Origin: Bacteroidota bacterium
GTDB lineage: Bacteria; Bacteroidota; Bacteroidia; Flavobacteriales_F; PHOS-HE28
Reading direction: 5' to 3'
Length of the DNA stretch: 7,657 nt
Assembly (NCBI GenBank): GCA_963169595.1
Contig: CAUJFM010000203.1
Location: forward strand, 1 to 7,657
Shown: positions 6,012 to 7,657 of the stretch, in pieces
How positions within the stretch are numbered: the first letter of the stretch is position 1
How the letters are laid out: each line of letters starts with the position of its first letter
Position numbers and translations under genes: made by a program
Notes under the pieces: model-generated
The model's database searches: none
The model's input: only the letters and a program-made list of their open reading frames with translations
What the model was told of the DNA's origin: nothing

Positions 6012-6558
6012 GGTCAAGTCCGTACGTATCGGCCACCGCTTTGGGCAGCAGCTTGCGCAGGTAGGCCCGCGCCTTCATGAATTGCGACTTCGATGTGTTC
6101 TCCGAAATGCCCAACATGTCGGCGATCTCCTTGTGGGCGTAGCCCTCGATGACGAACAGGTTGAACACCGTGCGGTAGCCGGTGGGCAGGGCCTGGATCA
6201 GGGCCATCAGCTCGTCGGTGGTCATCCCCGAGAGCACATGTTCGTCCTCTTGGTGCAGGTGCTCGGCCTCGGTGAGGTCCAGGCTGTGGTCGTACGGCTT
6301 GTTCCGGCGGATGTGGTCCAGGGCCGTGTTCACCATGGTACGCGCGATCCAGCCACCCAAGGGACCATCCCCGCGGTAGTGGTCCATCTTCTGGAACACC
6401 TTCACGAACCCGTCCTGGAGCATGTCCTGGGCCTGGTCCCTGCTGTTGGCGTAGCGCATGCAAATGCTCATCATCTTCCTCGCAAACTGCTGATACAGCG
6501 TCTTTTGTGCGACAGGATCGCCGCGCAGACAGCCGTTCACCAGTTGTTCATCCGTCAT
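6001..6558 (-). CDS. ECF-type RNA polymerase sigma factor
   Basis: A 185-aa extracytoplasmic-function (sigma-70 family) factor, the typical length for this class. Seen: region 2 about residues 22-88 (LYQQFARKMM, AQDMLQDGFVKVFQK, GWIARTMVNTALDHIRRNK), which binds core polymerase and the -10 element; an acidic linker about 92-112; and region 4 about 114-170 with LPTGYRTVFNLFVIEGY and the helix-turn-helix HKEIADMLGISENTSKSQF, which reads the -35 element. Regions 1 and 3 are absent, as expected. The start MTDEQL at 6558 is chosen because the frame upstream is antisense to lepA and lacks sigma homology. The TAG stop lies inside the next gene, the CHU_C-bearing membrane protein, so the two are almost certainly co-translated. 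The 5' region holds only a near match (TAACTTGG, 6632-6625) to the housekeeping -7 box. The target promoters cannot be deduced; self-regulation is common in this class but not shown here. Confidence 0.95.
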   Translation of the reverse strand: MTDEQLVNGCLRGDPVAQKTLYQQFARKMMSICMRYANSRDQAQDMLQDGFVKVFQKMDHYRGDGPLGGWIARTMVNTALDHIRRNKPYDHSLDLTEAEHLHQEDEHVLSGMTTDELMALIQALPTGYRTVFNLFVIEGYAHKEIADMLGISENTSKSQFMKARAYLRKLLPKAVADTYGLDHEG

Positions 6559-6663
6559 GGCGTTCAAGGGGGATGATGCGATCGGGCGGGGAAAAGTTGC
6601 CTGAAGGCCCGCTGTAGCGCCCCACCAAGTTACGGCATCCCCGGCCCGGAAGGCCCGATCGGC

Positions 6664-6671
6664 TACTTTTG
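6664..6671 (+). promoter_or_regulatory. Putative lepA -7 box (TACTTTTG)
   Basis: TACTTTTG fully matches the Bacteroidota -7 consensus TAnnTTTG and lies 53 nt before the lepA ATG, a reasonable leader length. No TTG is found 17-23 bp upstream, where the DNA is very GC-rich (CCCCGGCCCGGAAGG), so only half of the bipartite promoter is visible. Confidence 0.5.
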
Positions 6672-6686
6672 CGATCCTTTGATCGC
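6671..6686. repeat. Inverted repeat GCGATC-CTTT-GATCGC at the lepA start region
   Basis: Perfect 6-bp arms with a 4-nt spacer, abutting the putative lepA -7 box and so spanning the likely transcription start. It could be an operator or a short hairpin at the 5' end of the lepA mRNA. It has no T tract and is short, so it is not called a terminator. A chance occurrence in GATC-rich DNA is possible. Confidence 0.4.
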
Positions 6687-6724
6687 GGGTCGGTGTACGG
6701 CCCGTTCCGCCCAGGCCCCTTTCC

Positions 6725-7657
6725 ATGGAACACATCCGCAACTTCTGCATCATCGCCCACATCGACCACGGCAAGAGCACCCTGGCCGACCGCCTGTTGC
6801 AGATGACCGGCACCATCGCTGACCGCGACATGCAGGCCCAGAACCTGGATGACATGGACCTGGAGCGCGAGCGGGGCATCACGATCAAGAGCAAGGCGAT
6901 CCAGATGGACTACTCCCTCAACGGGAAGAAGTACATCCTGAACCTGATCGACACGCCGGGCCACGTGGACTTCAGCTACGAGGTGAGCCGCAGCATCGCC
7001 GCCTGCGAAGGCGCACTGCTCATCGTGGACGCCACCCAGGGCATCCAGGCACAGACCATCAGCAACCTCTACCTGGCGCTGGAGCATGACCTGGAGATCA
7101 TCCCCATCCTCAACAAGATGGACCTGCCCTCGGCGAACCCCGAGGAGGTGAAGGACCAGATCGTGGACCTGCTGGGCTGCAAGCGCGAAGAGATCCTGAG
7201 CGCCAGCGGCAAGACCGGACTGGGCGTGGACAAGGTGCTGGAGGCCGTGGTGGAACGCATCCCTCCACCGAAGGGTGATGTGAACGCCCCGCTGCAGGCC
7301 CTCATCTTCGACAGCGTCTTCAACTCCTTCCGCGGCATCATCGCCTACTTCCGGGTGATGAACGGCACCATCCGCAAGGGCGACCGCGTGAAGTTCTTCA
7401 ACACCGGCGTGGAGTACAATGCCGACGAGGTGGGCATCCTGAAGATGGAGATCAGCCCGCGGCCGGAGGTAAAGGCCGGTGATGTGGGCTACATCATCAG
7501 CGGCATCAAGACCGCTAGCGAGGTGAAGGTGGGCGACACCATCACCCATAAGGACCGCCCCTGCGCCGAGGCCATCAAGGGCTTCGAGGACGTGAAGCCC
7601 ATGGTGTGGGCCGGCATCTTCCCCGTGGACACCGACGAGTACGAGGAGCTGCGCGAC
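6725..7657 (+). CDS. lepA: Elongation factor 4 (LepA GTPase), N-terminal 311 codons
   Basis: Translation GTPase LepA/EF4, which acts on the ribosome and is linked to back-translocation and 30S maturation; partly membrane-associated in some bacteria. Seen: the family-specific opening MEHIRNFCIIAHIDHGKST with the G1 P-loop (12-19); switch I RERGIT (48-53); DTPGH G3 (76-80); DATQGIQAQT (102-111), typical of LepA; NKMD G4 (130-133); SAS G5 (159-161). Domain II follows about 186-280 (IFDSVFNSFRG, GDVGYIISGIK). The start of domain III is GFEDVKPMVWAGIFPVD, ending at the window edge in YEELRD. The full protein is usually near 600 aa, so about half is present. ATG 6725 gives the exact conserved N-terminus. 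It is transcribed away from the sigma gene. EF-G and TetM-type GTPases are excluded by the N-terminal and DATQG signatures. Confidence 0.98.
   Translation, partial: MEHIRNFCIIAHIDHGKSTLADRLLQMTGTIADRDMQAQNLDDMDLERERGITIKSKAIQMDYSLNGKKYILNLIDTPGHVDFSYEVSRSIAACEGALLIVDATQGIQAQTISNLYLALEHDLEIIPILNKMDLPSANPEEVKDQIVDLLGCKREEILSASGKTGLGVDKVLEAVVERIPPPKGDVNAPLQALIFDSVFNSFRGIIAYFRVMNGTIRKGDRVKFFNTGVEYNADEVGILKMEISPRPEVKAGDVGYIISGIKTASEVKVGDTITHKDRPCAEAIKGFEDVKPMVWAGIFPVDTDEYEELRD

Larger units (their letters stand above)
6559..6724. other. Divergent intergenic region between the sigma gene and lepA
   Basis: A 166-bp GC-rich spacer driving two divergent genes. It holds a consensus -7 box toward lepA (6664-6671), a short perfect inverted repeat directly after it (6671-6686), an 8-bp palindrome CCGATCGG (6655-6662), and a one-off -7 match toward the sigma gene (6632-6625). 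No Shine-Dalgarno sequence precedes either ATG. No RNA gene or other open frame is supported here. Confidence 0.7.

Noticed and set aside
6011..6017. TTG at 6017 as the membrane-protein start
   Set aside because: An in-frame ATG lies two codons downstream at 6011 and gives an equally complete protein; ATG is favoured, although TTG is not excluded.
5590..6576. Plus-strand open frame of 328 codons opposite the membrane-protein and sigma genes
   Set aside because: It spans the antisense of two overlapping genes with clear motifs; no plausible function or start context.
6559..6894. Upstream extension of the sigma frame to a start at 6894
   Set aside because: The extra 112 codons lie in the intergenic spacer and antisense to lepA and carry no sigma homology. 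MTDEQL at 6558 is the typical ECF N-terminus.
6548..7549. Minus-strand open frame of 333 codons opposite lepA
   Set aside because: lepA on the plus strand has all G motifs; the antisense product is an Asp/His/Val/Leu-rich shadow.

Overview
The window looks like a chromosomal segment of a GC-rich member of Bacteroidota, most likely a Flavobacteriales-like lineage. Three kinds of evidence point there. Two adjacent genes carry the CHU_C / 'gliding motility-associated' C-terminal domain (NVFTPNGDG...ND) used for type IX secretion (T9SS). Shine-Dalgarno sequences are not evident before the starts. Several gene starts are preceded by the Bacteroidota -7 promoter motif TAnnTTTG. The genus cannot be named from the sequence alone.

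Layout: five genes lie on the minus strand and one on the plus strand. Reading the minus strand from right to left, they are: an ECF sigma factor (6558-6001); a single-pass membrane protein overlapping its end (6011-4974), with a tandemly repeated N-terminal motif and a periplasmic CHU_C-like domain, probably the sigma factor's anti-sigma or sensor partner; a large secreted CUB/PKD/P-domain/Ig-like protein with a canonical T9SS type-B sorting domain (4877-2355), followed by a strong hairpin terminator (2333-2307); metF, methylenetetrahydrofolate reductase (2278-1325); and the first 430 codons of a secreted M1 zinc aminopeptidase (1291 to the window edge). On the plus strand, lepA (elongation factor 4) starts at 6725, divergent from the sigma gene, and runs off the right edge at codon 311.

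How the genes may work together: metF and lepA are housekeeping genes. The most interesting unit is sigma factor, CHU_C-bearing membrane protein and CHU_C-bearing secreted protein, in that order. The membrane protein places a divergent copy of a T9SS sorting-type domain in the periplasm, tethered to a partner of an RNA polymerase sigma factor. This is the right geometry for a circuit linking the state of T9SS export to transcription, but that link is inference. All intergenic gaps are short (33, 76, 96 and 166 bp), and no stretch over 300 bases lacks a gene. I saw no tRNA, rRNA, CRISPR array, insertion sequence or attachment site.
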